Positions 1-8,262 are shown, counted from the stretch's first letter. The stretch is DNA of 8,658 bases from Porphyromonadaceae bacterium UBA7572 (GCA_002476625.1 DLLC01000042.1:271-8928); one strand, 5' to 3'. Made by a program: numbers and translations. The notes: generated by a model from the sequence alone, not told the origin.

Positions 1-63
1 TTAGAAATTAGAAGTTAGAAGTTAGAAGTTAGAAGTTAGAAGTTAGAAGTTAGAAGTTAGATG
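1..63. repeat. Heptanucleotide tandem repeat (TTAGAAG)n
   Basis: About nine head-to-tail 7-bp units begin at base 1. The first is TTAGAAA, the next seven are exactly TTAGAAG, and the last is the degenerate TTAGATG. The array may continue beyond the left edge. Each unit contains TAG on the + strand and TAA on the - strand, and a 7-bp period visits all three frames, so the array is closed to translation in all six frames and must be non-coding. Arrays of this kind change copy number by polymerase slippage. It lies 87 bp before hisD, so copy-number changes would alter the distance between any upstream promoter or gene and hisD. No function is shown by the sequence. Confidence 0.95.
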
Positions 64-81
64 AAATGTGGGGACTTGTAG

Positions 82-101
82 GGACGCGGCATGCCGCGTC
101 C
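82..101. repeat. Perfect 20-bp GC-rich palindrome, REP-like
   Basis: The sequence GGACGCGGCA followed by TGCCGCGTCC is a perfect inverted repeat with no spacer. In RNA it could fold as a stem closed by a small loop around the central GCATGC. It is far more GC-rich than its flanks. No T-run follows on either strand, so it does not look like an intrinsic terminator. I recall similar 'GTAGGGACGCGGC..GCCGCGTCC' units as dispersed intergenic repeats in Bacteroidales genomes, which would make it a REP or MITE-like element; that is memory, not a search result. A role in his leader control is the alternative, but no histidine-rich leader peptide is visible nearby. Confidence 0.8.
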
Positions 102-149
102 GCCCAGTAAAAAGGAACCAAACACCACAACATAAATATTAGAGACACA

Positions 150-1433
150 ATGACACTTAATACTATTAAATATCCAGCCCGAAGTGAATGGGATGAACTG
201 ATGACGCGCGCTGTGGCCGACACCCGTGAACTGCACGACACGGTGGCAAGCATCCTCGAGGCTGTGAAGCGCGATGGCGACAGCGCTTTGAGGATTTTCG
301 CCGAGCGATTCGACAAGGTGACGCTCACCGACCTTCGCGTGAGCCACGCAGAGATTGAGGAAGCGAACAGTGCCCTTTCTCCAGAGCTTAAAGAGGCCAT
401 TAATGTGGCTGCGCACAATATTGCAAAGTTTCACAGCGCACAAGTGATGAAGGAAATCTGTGTCGAAACCAGCCCCGGCGTAATGTGCCGCCAGCGCGCT
501 GTGCCCATATCCAAAGTGGGGCTGTACATTCCAGGGGGCAACTCTCCCCTGTTCTCCACCGTGCTAATGCTGGCCATGCCAGCACACATTGCCGGATGCA
601 AGAATGTGGTGATGTGCACGCCTGCCGGCAAGGATGGCAAGGTGAATCCCGCCATCTTATATGCCGCATGGAAATGCGGCGTGACCGACATTTTCAAGTG
701 TGGCGGCGCACAAGCGGTGGGTGCCATGGCCTACGGCACCCACACGGTGCCTCGCGTGAGCAAAATCTTCGGCCCCGGCAACAGATTCGTGATGGAGGCA
801 AAACTGCAGGTGAACAGCGATGGCGTGGCCATCGACATGCCTGCCGGACCGAGCGAAGTGCTGGTGGTGGCCGATGGCCATGCCGATGCCCGCTATGTGG
901 CAAGCGACTTCCTGTCGCAGGCTGAACACGGCCCCGACAGCCAGTCGATACTGCTCACCACCGATGAAGGGTTTGCCGACCAACTTCCTGCGGTAATCGA
1001 CCAGCTCCTTTCCACACTTCCACGTCAGGAAATGATGAAGAAGTCGCTCAGCCACAGCCATATCATTGTGCTGACCGACGATGATGAAGTGATGGACTTC
1101 GTGAACGAATACGCTCCAGAGCACCTAATTCTCAACACCACCAACTGCGAAGCGCTCGCAGAGCGTGTGGTGAACGCCGGTTCGGTGTTCCTCGGCCCGT
1201 ATTCCCCCGAAAGCGCCGGCGATTATGCCAGCGGCACCAACCACACCCTGCCCACAAGCGGCTATGCCAAGGCCTACAGTGGCGTGAACATCGACAGCTT
1301 CACTAAAAAGATCACCTTCCAGCGCCTGTCGAAAGAGGGATTAGAGGGTATCGGCACAGCTGTGGAAAATATGGCGGAGGCGGAAGACCTGATGGCGCAC
1401 CGCCTGGCCGTGGCAGTGAGGCTCGGCAAATAA
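150..1433 (+). CDS. hisD: Histidinol dehydrogenase
   Basis: This cytoplasmic enzyme performs the last two steps of histidine synthesis, oxidising L-histidinol through histidinal to L-histidine with NAD+ and zinc. The 427 residues are the usual family length, and the N-terminus (IKYPARSEW) aligns with known HisD starts, which supports ATG at 150. Visible motifs are VGLYIPGG (123-130), FGPGNRFV (207-214), DMPAGPSEVLV (229-239), SQAEHGPDS (256-264), YAPEHL (321-326) and AGDYASGTNH (356-365). By family comparison the zinc ligands are Q257, H260, D358 and H417, and the catalytic pair is E324/H325; all are present, so the enzyme should be active. No Shine-Dalgarno sequence precedes it, as is normal in Bacteroidetes. 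It is the first gene of the visible his run, with hisC 61 bp downstream. No good promoter is seen in 64-149, so it may be transcribed from further upstream, where hisG would be expected. Confidence 0.97.
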   Translation: MTLNTIKYPARSEWDELMTRAVADTRELHDTVASILEAVKRDGDSALRIFAERFDKVTLTDLRVSHAEIEEANSALSPELKEAINVAAHNIAKFHSAQVMKEICVETSPGVMCRQRAVPISKVGLYIPGGNSPLFSTVLMLAMPAHIAGCKNVVMCTPAGKDGKVNPAILYAAWKCGVTDIFKCGGAQAVGAMAYGTHTVPRVSKIFGPGNRFVMEAKLQVNSDGVAIDMPAGPSEVLVVADGHADARYVASDFLSQAEHGPDSQSILLTTDEGFADQLPAVIDQLLSTLPRQEMMKKSLSHSHIIVLTDDDEVMDFVNEYAPEHLILNTTNCEALAERVVNAGSVFLGPYSPESAGDYASGTNHTLPTSGYAKAYSGVNIDSFTKKITFQRLSKEGLEGIGTAVENMAEAEDLMAHRLAVAVRLGK

Positions 1434-1494
1434 AACGGCAGCATGTGGCCTGCAAAAGAAAAGCAGCGTAAACTCAACGACAAAATATAAAAAC

Positions 1495-2541
1495 ATGAAG
1501 GATTTCCAACTCAATAGACTGGTGCGCGACAACATTCGCACACTCGCGCCCTACAGCTCGGCACGCAGCGAGTTCAGCGGCCACGCCAGCGTGTGGCTCG
1601 ACGCCAACGAAAGCCCATTCAACAGCCCCTACAACCGTTATCCCGACCCGCTCCAGCGCGAGGTGAAAAAGCGGCTTGAAAGAGTGAAGGGCGTGCCAGC
1701 CAGCCAAATATTCTTAGGCAATGGCAGCGACGAGTGCATCGACTTGGTGTACCGCGTGTTCTGCGAGCCCAAAACCGACAATGTGGTGGCTATTTCGCCC
1801 ACCTATGGCATGTATGAGGTGTGTGCCGACATCAACGATGTGGAATACCGCAAAGTGCCGCTCGCCGACGGCTTCAGCATCGACACAGATGCCCTACTCG
1901 CAGCCACCGACGCGCATACTAAAGTGATATGGATTTGCTCGCCAAACAACCCCACTGGAGGCGCATTCAGCCACGCCGACATCACGAAAGTGCTCAGTGC
2001 CTTCAGCGGTATTGTGGTGGTGGATGAAGCATACAGCGATTTTTCATCGGTGGAGTCGATGCGGTTATCGCTCGATAACCACCCCAATCTGCTCGTGATG
2101 CAGACCTTCTCCAAGGCTTGGGGATGCGCCAGCGTGCGCTTAGGCATGGCATTCGCCTCCGAAGCCATCATATCGCTGTTCAACAAAGTAAAATACCCCT
2201 ACAACGTGAACCTGCTCACCCAGCAATTCGCCCTGCGCCAGCTCGACAGGCTCGATGAGATGCAGAAGTGGGTGAGCACACTGCTTAGCGAGCGCACACG
2301 CCTGATTCAAAACCTCAGGGAGCTTCCGCAGGTGGTGAAAATATTCCACACCGACGCCAACTTTGTGCTGGCGCGCGTGACCGATGCCGACGGCATCTAC
2401 TTCCACCTGCAGCAGCAAGGCATCATCGTGCGCAACCGCAACAAGGTGGAAAAATGCCTGGGCTGCCTGCGCATCACCGTGGGAAACGAGGAAGAAAACA
2501 ACGCATTAATCAACGGAATCAAAAGTTATGGAGCCAAGTAA
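1495..2541 (+). CDS. hisC: Histidinol-phosphate aminotransferase
   Basis: This PLP-dependent class I/II aminotransferase converts imidazole-acetol phosphate and glutamate to L-histidinol phosphate and 2-oxoglutarate. The 348 residues match the family length. Visible landmarks are the N-terminal LDANESPFNSPYNRYPDP segment (35-52), GNGSDE (75-80), SPNNPTGG (149-156, with N152 expected to contact PLP), VVDEAY (175-180, D177 and Y180 on the cofactor ring and phenol), TFSKAWG (204-210) with K207 as the Schiff-base lysine, R215 on the cofactor phosphate side, and LRITVG (324-329) with R325 as the substrate carboxylate arginine. The start follows an A-rich stretch without Shine-Dalgarno, and the protein starts in register with homologues. 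The gene follows hisD by 61 bp and its last 14 bp overlap the start of hisB, indicating one transcript and probably coupled translation. Confidence 0.97.
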   Translation: MKDFQLNRLVRDNIRTLAPYSSARSEFSGHASVWLDANESPFNSPYNRYPDPLQREVKKRLERVKGVPASQIFLGNGSDECIDLVYRVFCEPKTDNVVAISPTYGMYEVCADINDVEYRKVPLADGFSIDTDALLAATDAHTKVIWICSPNNPTGGAFSHADITKVLSAFSGIVVVDEAYSDFSSVESMRLSLDNHPNLLVMQTFSKAWGCASVRLGMAFASEAIISLFNKVKYPYNVNLLTQQFALRQLDRLDEMQKWVSTLLSERTRLIQNLRELPQVVKIFHTDANFVLARVTDADGIYFHLQQQGIIVRNRNKVEKCLGCLRITVGNEEENNALINGIKSYGAK

Positions 2542-3670
2542 AAAACGCGCACTTTTCATCGACCGCGACGGCACTATCATCACCGAACCCGTCATCGACG
2601 AGCAGGTGGACTCTTTTGAGAAACTGGAGTTTCTGCCAGGGGTTATCGGTAGTCTGTCGTTCATCGCTCGCACACTTGATTTTGAACTGGTGATGGTCAC
2701 CAACCAAGACGGCTTAGGCACAGCGGCTTTCCCGACCGAGGCGTTTGAAGGGCCACACCGCCTGATGCTCAACACACTGGAAGGCGAGGGTGTGAAATTC
2801 AGCGACATCGTCATCGACACCACCTTCGAGCACGAGCACCGCGCCACGCGCAAGCCCGGCGTGGCGCTATTAGGGAAATACACCAGTGGCGGCTACGACC
2901 TCGGCGGCAGCTTCGTGATTGGCGACCGCCTCACCGACATTCGTCTGGCACAAAACCTTGGAGCAAAAGGCATTCTTATAGCCCCCGACAAGGCAAAAGC
3001 GCAGGCATCGCTTGAAGCGGAAGGGCTCACCGACTCTTGCGCACTGATTGCCCCCGACTGGCACCGCATCACCGACTTTCTGCGTGGCGGCGAGCGCAAG
3101 GCACACATCGTGCGCAACACAGCCGAAACGAAAATCGACATCAGCATCGACCTCGACGGCACGGGCAAGTGCTGCATTTCCACTGGAATCGGATTTTTCG
3201 ACCACATGCTCGACCAGATCGGACGGCACAGCGGCATCGACCTGAATGTGAAAGTGGAAGGCGACCTCTATGTGGACGAGCACCACACCATTGAAGACAC
3301 CGGCATAGCACTGGGCGAGGCCATCTACCAGGCTTTAGGCAACAAGCGCGGCATCGACCGCTACGGCTTTGTGCTGCCCATGGACGACTGTCAATGCACT
3401 GTGGCACTCGACTTCGGCGGACGCAGCTGGCTGGTGTGGGACGCAGAATTTCACCGCGAGAAAATAGGCGAGATGCCCACCGAAATGTTCAGCCACTTCT
3501 TCAAGAGCCTCTCCGACAGCGCACGAATGAACCTCTACATCAGCGCACGCGGCACCAACGAGCACCACAAGATAGAAGGCATCTTCAAAGCCCTCGCGCG
3601 CGCTCTCAAGCAGGCCATTCGCCGCGATGTGTTCACCTACCGGTTGCCCTCCACCAAAGGCGTTCTCTAA
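2528..3670 (+). CDS. hisB: Bifunctional histidinol-phosphatase / imidazoleglycerol-phosphate dehydratase
   Basis: This fusion enzyme carries out two non-adjacent histidine steps. Residues 1 to about 185 are a HAD phosphatase (histidinol phosphate to histidinol): motif I DRDGT with D12 and D14, motif II VTNQDG with T58, motif III RKPG with K109, motif IV GDRLTD with D133 and D137. Residues about 190-380 are imidazoleglycerol-phosphate dehydratase: FDHM (H226), HHTIED (H252, H253, E256), MFSHFF (H323), HHKIE (H346, H347, E350) and the typical C-terminal end LPSTKGVL. The metal-binding histidines and glutamates are all present. The 380 residues are slightly longer than E. coli HisB. The phosphatase domain lacks the Cys/His zinc loop of the E. 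coli enzyme: residues 99-110 before the motif III lysine contain no cysteine. The start at 2528 lies inside the hisC end. The last 87 bp are duplicated as a decayed copy at 8492-8580. Confidence 0.97.
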   Translation: MEPSKKRALFIDRDGTIITEPVIDEQVDSFEKLEFLPGVIGSLSFIARTLDFELVMVTNQDGLGTAAFPTEAFEGPHRLMLNTLEGEGVKFSDIVIDTTFEHEHRATRKPGVALLGKYTSGGYDLGGSFVIGDRLTDIRLAQNLGAKGILIAPDKAKAQASLEAEGLTDSCALIAPDWHRITDFLRGGERKAHIVRNTAETKIDISIDLDGTGKCCISTGIGFFDHMLDQIGRHSGIDLNVKVEGDLYVDEHHTIEDTGIALGEAIYQALGNKRGIDRYGFVLPMDDCQCTVALDFGGRSWLVWDAEFHREKIGEMPTEMFSHFFKSLSDSARMNLYISARGTNEHHKIEGIFKALARALKQAIRRDVFTYRLPSTKGVL

Positions 3671-3718
3671 GTCAGCTTCCTTCTGACACACCTTCACACT
3701 TCCCCTTTCCACACAAAA

Positions 3719-3761
3719 AGCGTGGGGCATACGCTTGCTGAATAGCGGTATGCCCCACGCT
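3719..3761. terminator. Shared bidirectional hairpin terminator between hisB and the convergent secreted-protein gene
   Basis: A perfect 14-bp inverted repeat (AGCGTGGGGCATAC at 3719-3732 and its complement at 3748-3761) has a 15-nt loop whose ends can add three more pairs across a bulge. Reading the minus strand, the stem is followed at once by TTTTTGTGT, a good intrinsic terminator 33 bp past the stop of the secreted-protein gene. Reading the plus strand, only GTTATT follows, so it is a weaker terminator for hisB but is the only strong hairpin after it. A small separate hairpin (GTCAG at 3671-3675, CTGAC at 3683-3687) directly follows the hisB stop. Nothing else is seen in the 123-bp intergenic region. 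Confidence 0.88.
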
Positions 3762-3793
3762 GTTATTAAGAGTGTGCGTGTGTAGCGCAGTGG

Positions 3794-6700
3794 TTATTTG
3801 ATCACCACCTTTGTGGCGCGGCTACCCTGACGGCGGATATATACGCCCGTGTCAAGGAGGCCGGCAGGAACTCTAACGCCCTGCATGTTGAAGTACTCAA
3901 CAGGCGCATTGCTGTCGTCGGTCACGACCGTGCTCAAGCCTGTTGCCTCTACCTTGTACTCGGGTGATGCGCCCGACTCTCCCTTGTCATACACAGTGGT
4001 CACCACATACGCCTGTCCGGCAGTAGCTTCTGCGTCGGAATAGCTTGTGGCGGTCACCAGGTCGGAGTTTATCTTCTCGCCATTACGGTAAACGTTGTAG
4101 CCCAGCACTGAGAGTGGGGCAGGCGTTCCCTTGCCGGTATAGGTCACATCATCTACGAAGCACATCCAGTTGCCGGTGCCGTGGCTCCTCAAGGCGAAAT
4201 ACTTGGTGCCTTGAGGCAGCAAATACTGATAGAGCTTCCACACATTGTCGATAGCCACATTGTCGCCAAGCGACTTGAAGCAAGCGCGGTCAGTGCCAGT
4301 GGTAGAGTAAAGTACCTCCACATTCTCTTTCAGATAGGCGCTATAGCTCTTCGCATAGAACGTGATCAGCTGTTCGCCACCATAAAGCTCTGGCGAGATA
4401 GCCCAGTCGTCGGAAGCCACATTGTCATAGTAGCAAGCCATAGTGGAGAGGTGCTTCACGCCCGAATGTGAAGCGTAAGCCGCCATATTCTTTGACTCAC
4501 CAAACACCGAGTCGTTATGCTCCATTACAAAGAACGACTGGAGCGATCCCAGCGCCACATTAGGTAAAGTCACGCCATTGATGCCCATCACCGGCGATTT
4601 GTCGTAGTCCACGAATGTCCAGTCGCCATAAGTGTTGGCCCATGAAGTGGCTTTTTCAAAGTTTTCGAAAGTCTCCTCTGGCGCAGCCTTCGAGAGATCT
4701 GGCGCTGTCCATGTAAGTTGCAAACCACTCTCGCCCATACTACCCGACAGGCTTTCAACCACAGGATAATTGGGTTTAACCAGGCCGACACTCGCCTCAG
4801 CGTGATTGTCGTCGGCATTATCATCGGCAGCACACACCACATCAGCGGCATACTTGCCCTCTTTCTCCGACAGCACAGAAGGAGTTACCGAAAACTCCAC
4901 AAGCCGCGACTGGCCGCTTGCAAGCGCCTCGCACTGGGTGTGGTCGATCTGCTTTCCGTCAAGCGAGAGGCTCACCCCCCAGTCGCTGGCATCGTTAGCG
5001 CCAGTGTTCTCCACTTTAACCCCGATTTTAAATTCCTTGTTAGGGAACACGTAAGTGGGAGCGGAGAAGTCAGTGATAGCAATGTTGTTGTCGGTGCGGG
5101 AATACACCTTAATTTGGTCAATCACAGTGTTACGGTAATTCTTCACTGTGCCAATGAAAGTGAAGTACACCGATTTTCCAGCAAACTGTTCAAGGCTAAG
5201 CACCACCTTGTTCCAGCCCACTTCAGGCAATTCGGCAGGCACCACATGCTTCAGTAGTGTCTGGTGGCCATCGCACACGGCATAAATATCAAGTTCACTC
5301 AAGTCGTCCTGCTCATCGGAGCCCAACAGATTGTCGACGTATACAGAGAGAGCGGGGTTCTTAACCCCCACCAGACTGATTTTACCGGTGGAAATACTTG
5401 CCGAAGCATTCACATTGTCACCGCGGAAGAAGAGGTATCCGCCATCACCATCTGCCGACTTGATGTCGCTATACAGACCATCGACACCGATTTGCCATGC
5501 GCCAGAGGGTGTGATTGTGGCCAGGCCGAAAATCGAGCCGGTCTTCCCTCCTGCCACCGACTCGGTGTAAGGCACAGTGTAGGGGGTGCCTACAGGAAGC
5601 AGATTGCTGAAGATCGCCTCCGATTCATGTGCTCCCGTCACGGCTTTCAGGTAATAATACACAAACGACTGCTCATCGCTGGCATTCACGGCCTGGAACG
5701 TGTAGTCAGTACCGGTGATGCCAGTGGCAATCACGTTGTTCTCATCGTCAAGAATTGTGTAGGTCACATCGGCGGCTACCAGCTGGTTGCCATTAACGTC
5801 TTTTGTGACAGGACTCCATGAGGCGTGCACTTCGCCCATATTGTCGGTCTCGGCAATGGTGAACGATGACGGCTGTTCAGGTGCGCTGTTGCCCACATTC
5901 ACAGTGACTTCAGCAGACGCGCCTGGGCCATATTCGCTATATGCGATAGCCTTGTACGTGTATTCGCCATTGGCTGGCACACTGTCTTCAAATGAAAGCT
6001 CTGCCCCCACTGCGGGATTGCTAAACGCCTTAATCAAATCGGAGCCCCTATACACTTCCACCTTGGTAAGGCTTTCAAGGGCGGAGCCGTCGGAGTTCTT
6101 ATCCGGGCATACGAGTGTCACCACTGCGGTTTTTGACCCATCAGCAGCTGGAGTCACGGTAAAGCCGGTGGGGGCGGCGGGGGTGGCTGCGCTCATACCT
6201 GCCTCAATCTCTATATTATCGATATTCAAACCATATTTATCGGGCTCACTGATGCCGTGGAAGCCGATATAGTACACACCGTTTTCCTTGGCAAGCAAAC
6301 GCATAGTGTAGTGCCGTGGCGCACTCGCCGAGCAAGAGAGAATGGTGTCGGGCTCAAGCATAGTGTTCTGTAGCGCCTCCACTGTGCTGTCGAGGCCGTA
6401 CTTCACTTCCACCACCTCGGCATTGCGGGCGTTGGTGCCCCATGCGTCGAAAGAGACTTTATAGAGCAATCCTTTCTCCATCTTAACCGGTGGAGTGACC
6501 AGCCAGTCGTCGGTCTTGTTGCGGCTGTCATAGCGCACACGCATATAGCCGCCTTTCTGCCACTCCCATGTTCTGCCGTCAGAATTGGCGTCTATCACAG
6601 TGTAGCCTTGCGCCGACTCTTGTGTGTCGAATGGCTCATTGTAGGGAGGCACTATCTTACCGATGGTCACGCTGTTTGTCTTCGCCTCAGCCGACTTCAT

Positions 6701-8227
6701 GCCGTTGAAGCTGGCCACCACAGTGTAATAGTAAGAAGTGATTTGAGCAGGCTCAGCCACAGCGTCAATCAGCACGGTATCGGCCGTAGCCTCAGCAAGC
6801 ACGGTGGTGTCGGGATAGCGGGTCACCTTGTAAGTCACCTGCTCGGCGTCGAAATAGCCACCGTTTGCGGCTTCCTTCACCTTGCTCCATGTCACGCGGA
6901 AATTATCGCCTTCGCGCTCAAGTTTCGCCACTGGGGCTTTAGGGGCACCCGAACCAATATAGGCCTCCACTTTTGCCTTGCTGCTTTTTCCCACGCTGTT
7001 AGCGACCGCCACAGTAGCTGTATACTGTCCTGGCTCAGCCACTGTCAATGGCACTGTCACCACTTGACCATACGATGTGGAGCCAGAGGCATAATCGTCG
7101 CCATTGACCGCCACCGTGTAGGTCAAAGCGCCTGTGCCTTGCGCTCCGCCATTGGTAGTGGAGGGAGCAGTGAAACTAAGGGTTCCGCTTAATGCTCCTT
7201 TATCGAAATTCAGTGCAAGGTCGGTTGCTGTAGATGGAGCATCGGGGTTAGGTGGCGTGGGCACATACATACCCGTGATTTCATCACCATTGGTGTATTC
7301 GAGCACTTGAGTGGAGGATGCGTCGTCCTTATTGATCTCTACCAGATACGACTTGTTTTTTGCATCGGAAATGGCATAATACAAGCGGTTTGTGGCTGGG
7401 TCAATAGTGGCAGAGGATGAATACTGGGGCGAAAGGCCTGTATTGCCCACCACAGTAATATCACCCGTCTCCTTGTTGATTTTCACAAGGTTGCCGTCAA
7501 GCTGTATGCCATACACCACGCCAGCGGTATCCACCGCTATGGCATTAAGTCTATTGATGCCGGCCTTAACAATGGTGCGCTTGAGTGTGGCATAGTCGAT
7601 GTAGCCAAACACATAGCTAAGGCAGTCATCGCTTAAGAAGCAGCCATACACTCGGCCACTTACGGGATCTAATGCCACATCATCGGCTATCAGCCCAGCA
7701 TCCTGGCTCTTGCGTGTCTCTATCAATTCCCATGTGTCGGCGTCATAACTGTCTATTTTCACATTATACTTGTTGAAGCCATACGGCTGCGACGACACGG
7801 CGTAATATACGCCATCAACACACACACCGCCGTTGGTGGCATCCACACTGGTCATCAGCTGCTTAAACTCTCCTGTTTCAGAAGTGGCAATCTCATACAT
7901 GCCGTAGCTGGTCAGCGTTTTGGAGTAGATGACGTTGCCCACCAGCTTCGGCATAGCTATTTCCGCCGATGCCTTTCGCAACTTTCTGGGTGAGGTGGCT
8001 GGATAGCCGGTGTCGGGCAACTTGATAAATTTGTTCGAGACTGTGGCGCTTTTCACCATTGGAGGCGTCACACAGTGAGGATCATATGGCCGCGCAGTTG
8101 TGAGGTCGGATCCCTGTCCCGCCATCGTCATGTTTCTGGCTGGTGCATCTTCTGTCTGTGCCGTAGCCGCGACAGCGCACAGCGCAGAAAATGCAACCAT
8201 GAAAACGAAGCGTGAGAATTTTCTCAT
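3794..8227 (-). CDS. Large secreted multidomain protein (beta-propeller-like, FN3, choice-of-anchor J and CARDB-like domains, C-terminal sorting-like tail)
   Basis: A 1477-residue exported protein of unknown substrate. Residues 1-23 are a signal peptide (MRKFSR, hydrophobic core, ATA before Q24); the only cysteine there (C17) follows leucine, so it is not a convincing lipobox. Residues about 94-322 carry short repeated strands such as VALDPVSGRVYG, AVDTAGVVYG and TIDPATNRLYYA, suggesting a beta-propeller. FN3-like domains follow at about 329-424 and 428-523, then a choice-of-anchor J/cleaved-adhesin-like jelly roll at 528-676 (EPFDT, DDWLVTPP, LNIDNIEIE). Two more FN3-like domains lie at 683-779 and 782-880, a more divergent jelly roll at 881-1043, and a CARDB-like domain at 1047-1148. 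A final FN3 (about 1153-1430) appears split by another anchor J module (1184-1365, DDWAISPE, FVDDVTYTG). The tail (about 1441-1477, EYFNMQGVRV, GVYIRRQG, KVVIK) resembles Bacteroidetes C-terminal sorting domains, possibly type IX secretion. No catalytic motif was recognised; surface adhesion or glycan/protein binding is inference. Domain limits are by eye. Confidence 0.93.
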   Translation of the reverse strand: MRKFSRFVFMVAFSALCAVAATAQTEDAPARNMTMAGQGSDLTTARPYDPHCVTPPMVKSATVSNKFIKLPDTGYPATSPRKLRKASAEIAMPKLVGNVIYSKTLTSYGMYEIATSETGEFKQLMTSVDATNGGVCVDGVYYAVSSQPYGFNKYNVKIDSYDADTWELIETRKSQDAGLIADDVALDPVSGRVYGCFLSDDCLSYVFGYIDYATLKRTIVKAGINRLNAIAVDTAGVVYGIQLDGNLVKINKETGDITVVGNTGLSPQYSSSATIDPATNRLYYAISDAKNKSYLVEINKDDASSTQVLEYTNGDEITGMYVPTPPNPDAPSTATDLALNFDKGALSGTLSFTAPSTTNGGAQGTGALTYTVAVNGDDYASGSTSYGQVVTVPLTVAEPGQYTATVAVANSVGKSSKAKVEAYIGSGAPKAPVAKLEREGDNFRVTWSKVKEAANGGYFDAEQVTYKVTRYPDTTVLAEATADTVLIDAVAEPAQITSYYYTVVASFNGMKSAEAKTNSVTIGKIVPPYNEPFDTQESAQGYTVIDANSDGRTWEWQKGGYMRVRYDSRNKTDDWLVTPPVKMEKGLLYKVSFDAWGTNARNAEVVEVKYGLDSTVEALQNTMLEPDTILSCSASAPRHYTMRLLAKENGVYYIGFHGISEPDKYGLNIDNIEIEAGMSAATPAAPTGFTVTPAADGSKTAVVTLVCPDKNSDGSALESLTKVEVYRGSDLIKAFSNPAVGAELSFEDSVPANGEYTYKAIAYSEYGPGASAEVTVNVGNSAPEQPSSFTIAETDNMGEVHASWSPVTKDVNGNQLVAADVTYTILDDENNVIATGITGTDYTFQAVNASDEQSFVYYYLKAVTGAHESEAIFSNLLPVGTPYTVPYTESVAGGKTGSIFGLATITPSGAWQIGVDGLYSDIKSADGDGGYLFFRGDNVNASASISTGKISLVGVKNPALSVYVDNLLGSDEQDDLSELDIYAVCDGHQTLLKHVVPAELPEVGWNKVVLSLEQFAGKSVYFTFIGTVKNYRNTVIDQIKVYSRTDNNIAITDFSAPTYVFPNKEFKIGVKVENTGANDASDWGVSLSLDGKQIDHTQCEALASGQSRLVEFSVTPSVLSEKEGKYAADVVCAADDNADDNHAEASVGLVKPNYPVVESLSGSMGESGLQLTWTAPDLSKAAPEETFENFEKATSWANTYGDWTFVDYDKSPVMGINGVTLPNVALGSLQSFFVMEHNDSVFGESKNMAAYASHSGVKHLSTMACYYDNVASDDWAISPELYGGEQLITFYAKSYSAYLKENVEVLYSTTGTDRACFKSLGDNVAIDNVWKLYQYLLPQGTKYFALRSHGTGNWMCFVDDVTYTGKGTPAPLSVLGYNVYRNGEKINSDLVTATSYSDAEATAGQAYVVTTVYDKGESGASPEYKVEATGLSTVVTDDSNAPVEYFNMQGVRVPAGLLDTGVYIRRQGSRATKVVIK

Positions 8228-8262
8228 AAAGAAAAATGTTATTAAAAAATGAATGATAGCTG

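Noticed and set aside
62..79. A possible his leader peptide (ATG at 61 reading MKCGDL then stop)
   Set aside because: Only six codons, no histidines, and no terminator/antiterminator pair downstream, so his attenuation of the enterobacterial kind is not supported.
133..140. TAAATATT as a possible -7 box for hisD
   Set aside because: It misses two of the consensus bases, lies only 9 bp before the start codon and has no -33 element at the right spacing.
57..443. Minus-strand open frames covering the start of hisD
   Set aside because: They overlap hisD in antisense and show no domain features.
3779..3798. tgtgtagcgcagtggttatt resembles the D-arm region of a tRNA
   Set aside because: No matching acceptor stem, anticodon arm or T-loop follows; the sequence runs into the 3' end of the secreted-protein gene. 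Coincidence, so not offered as an attachment site.
4718..5821. Two consecutive open frames of about 180 codons on the plus strand opposite the secreted-protein gene
   Set aside because: They are antisense to a well supported gene, have no recognisable motifs and an odd composition; they are by-products of its codon usage.
6608..7192. A 194-codon plus-strand open frame rich in His, Ser and Arg
   Set aside because: It is antisense to the FN3 and jelly-roll coding region, and its unusual composition is what complementing that gene would give. No promoter or family resemblance.
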